From the NCBI RefSeq assembly GCF_028288225.1, contig NZ_JAQBOC010000080.1, forward strand, positions 155,174-219,173: a stretch of 64,000 nucleotides of DNA, read 5' to 3'. Each line of letters opens with the position of its first letter. Within the stretch, counting starts at the first letter, position 1. The notes beneath the pieces were generated by a model. That model was not told the DNA's origin and made no database searches. It saw only the letters and a program-made list of their open reading frames with translations. The position numbers and the translations under genes are program-made. Positions 63,085 to 64,000 of the stretch are shown here, one piece after another. This DNA comes from Mucilaginibacter sp. GTDB taxonomy: Bacteria > Bacteroidota > Bacteroidia > Sphingobacteriales > Sphingobacteriaceae.

Positions 63085-64000
63085 ATGAAAACGCCCTTAC
63101 CTTCATCAAGAAATTTTTTTTCTGCGATAGCTATTATCAAGAAATTAAGCCTTGCCGTGTTTATGGCTTTATTTTGTTTTAATAGTTTGTATGCCGATGC
63201 CAATACTTCACCAGGATATAAAAGTAACCGGCTAGGCAGGCCCGGTAAAAAAAACGCAGCAATAATAAAAGGACCAAATCAGTTTGCCGGACCTACCATA
63301 AGCTACTACGGCTCCCCTAAAACGTATATTGCTGGTACAGCGATCAGCCCGCTGGCACCCACGATAAGTGGGGGAGTTGCAGATGCCCCGGCTTATAGCA
63401 GCAGCACCACTACGCTGGGTTCAGGCTTTAACATCCCGGCAGGTATCGCAGTAGATGCGGCAGGCAATATCTATATCGGCGATCAGAACAACAATGTGGT
63501 AAAAAAGATCCCGGGCGGCACCGGCACCCCGGTTGTGATTGGTTCCGGCTTCAACACACCGGATGGGGTAGCGGTAGATGCGGCGGGAAATGTATATGTG
63601 GCCGATGACGGAAATAATCTGGTGAAGAAGATCCCTGTGGGCGGCGGTCCGATCATAACCTTAGGCTCAGGTTTTCTTCAGCCCTTTAATGTGGCGGTGG
63701 ATGCAGCGGGGAACGTATACGTGGCAGATCGGGGCAATAATGCGATCAAAGAGATCCCCATAGGCGGCGGGGCAGTGATCACGCTGGGTTCGGGCTTTAC
63801 TACCCCAACAGGAGTGGCGGTAGATGCCTACGGCAATGTATATGTGGCCGACTTTGGCAACAGTGCTATCAAGAAGATCCCGGTTGGCGGCGGCGCACCA
63901 ATCACCATAGGTTCAGGCTTTAGCACCCCGTTTGGCGTTGCGGTAGATGGCTCGGGCAATGTATTTGTAACGGACTATGGGAACAAACAGGTGAAAGAGA
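63085..64000 (+). CDS. NHL-repeat secreted protein (3' end outside window)
   Basis: I translated this frame directly from the ATG at 63085. It is open to the right edge. A hydrophobic signal (LSLAVFMALFCFNSLYA) is followed by a linker with PTISYYGSPKTYIAGTAISP and then at least five NHL beta-propeller repeats of exactly 41 residues (starting at 63418, 63541, 63664, 63787 and 63910): GSGF..P.GVAVDAAGNVYV then AD.GNN.VKKIP.GGG. It is likely a large secreted or surface protein; such repeats often precede adhesin or gliding-associated C-terminal domains in Bacteroidota. Function is not determinable from this part. Confidence 0.85.
   Translation, partial: MKTPLPSSRNFFSAIAIIKKLSLAVFMALFCFNSLYADANTSPGYKSNRLGRPGKKNAAIIKGPNQFAGPTISYYGSPKTYIAGTAISPLAPTISGGVADAPAYSSSTTTLGSGFNIPAGIAVDAAGNIYIGDQNNNVVKKIPGGTGTPVVIGSGFNTPDGVAVDAAGNVYVADDGNNLVKKIPVGGGPIITLGSGFLQPFNVAVDAAGNVYVADRGNNAIKEIPIGGGAVITLGSGFTTPTGVAVDAYGNVYVADFGNSAIKKIPVGGGAPITIGSGFSTPFGVAVDGSGNVFVTDYGNKQVKE

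Noticed and set aside
62991..63182. 63-codon ORF
   Set aside because: It overlaps the start of the NHL-repeat gene in another frame; the NHL frame has the signal peptide and repeats.
1..64000. CRISPR arrays, tRNA, rRNA, prophage structural genes
   Set aside because: None seen: the repeats found are direct duplications, inverted repeats, a MITE and in-gene modules, not spaced CRISPR repeats.

Overview
The window reads as chromosomal DNA of a Bacteroidota bacterium, most likely Sphingobacteriaceae (Mucilaginibacter/Pedobacter-like). The evidence is a SusC/SusD polysaccharide-utilisation locus (PUL), TonB-plug proteins, ThuA/PQQ-dehydrogenase/cytochrome c fusions, AT-rich intergenic DNA, many Cys-anchored lipoproteins and few Shine-Dalgarno-like sites. 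No rRNA, tRNA or CRISPR array was seen.

Layout. (1) 1-4.5 kb: two tandem paralogous TPR-HisKA_2 sensor kinases (the first runs off the left edge), each preceded by a copy of the same upstream segment. (2) 4.7-11.9 kb: a DUF2798 protein, a secreted YceI protein and a complete cydABDC operon (cytochrome bd oxidase plus its CydDC exporter). (3) 12.1-14.4 kb: a decayed mobile-element zone with a sigma region-4 relic, an SSB-like gene, a frameshifted tyrosine-integrase relic and a ~380-bp direct repeat carrying a small gene of unknown function. (4) 14.5-19.2 kb: a CE2-like SGNH esterase, an alternative sigma-70 factor and a second cytochrome bd pair with a tiny one-helix ORF directly upstream. (5) 19.4-21.6 kb: an IS transposase relic, a beta-hydroxyacid dehydrogenase, DUF1810 and a proline-rich small protein.

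(6) 21.9-36.6 kb: a PUL in two converging arms separated by a bidirectional terminator. The left arm (+) encodes a GH71/99-like protein and a GH31 enzyme. The right arm (-) encodes SusC, SusD, DUF3823, a lipoprotein with two tandem modules, two tandem GH43 enzymes and a second GH71/99-like lipoprotein. (7) 36.8-47.1 kb: two DinB proteins, an orphan receiver protein, a barrel-less TonB-plug protein, a kelch lipoprotein and a ThuA-dehydrogenase-PKD-cytochrome c gene split by a one-base frameshift.

(8) 47.5-62.3 kb: a fatty-acid utilisation region. A minus-strand operon encodes DUF2147, FadN, FadA, FadE, an acyl-CoA ligase, an ECI1-like enoyl-CoA isomerase and a DECR1-like dienoyl-CoA reductase. 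Beside it are a truncated acyl-CoA-binding protein, a thioesterase, an AraC regulator, a FadL-type porin and an SGNH lipase-like lipoprotein. Three related 39-bp elements, all in the same orientation relative to transcription, lie upstream of fadL, the thioesterase and the fadN operon. They are the best candidate for an undescribed regulon operator here. (9) 62.4-64 kb: an intact-looking 182-bp MITE with 8-bp target duplications, then the start of an NHL-repeat protein that runs off the right edge.
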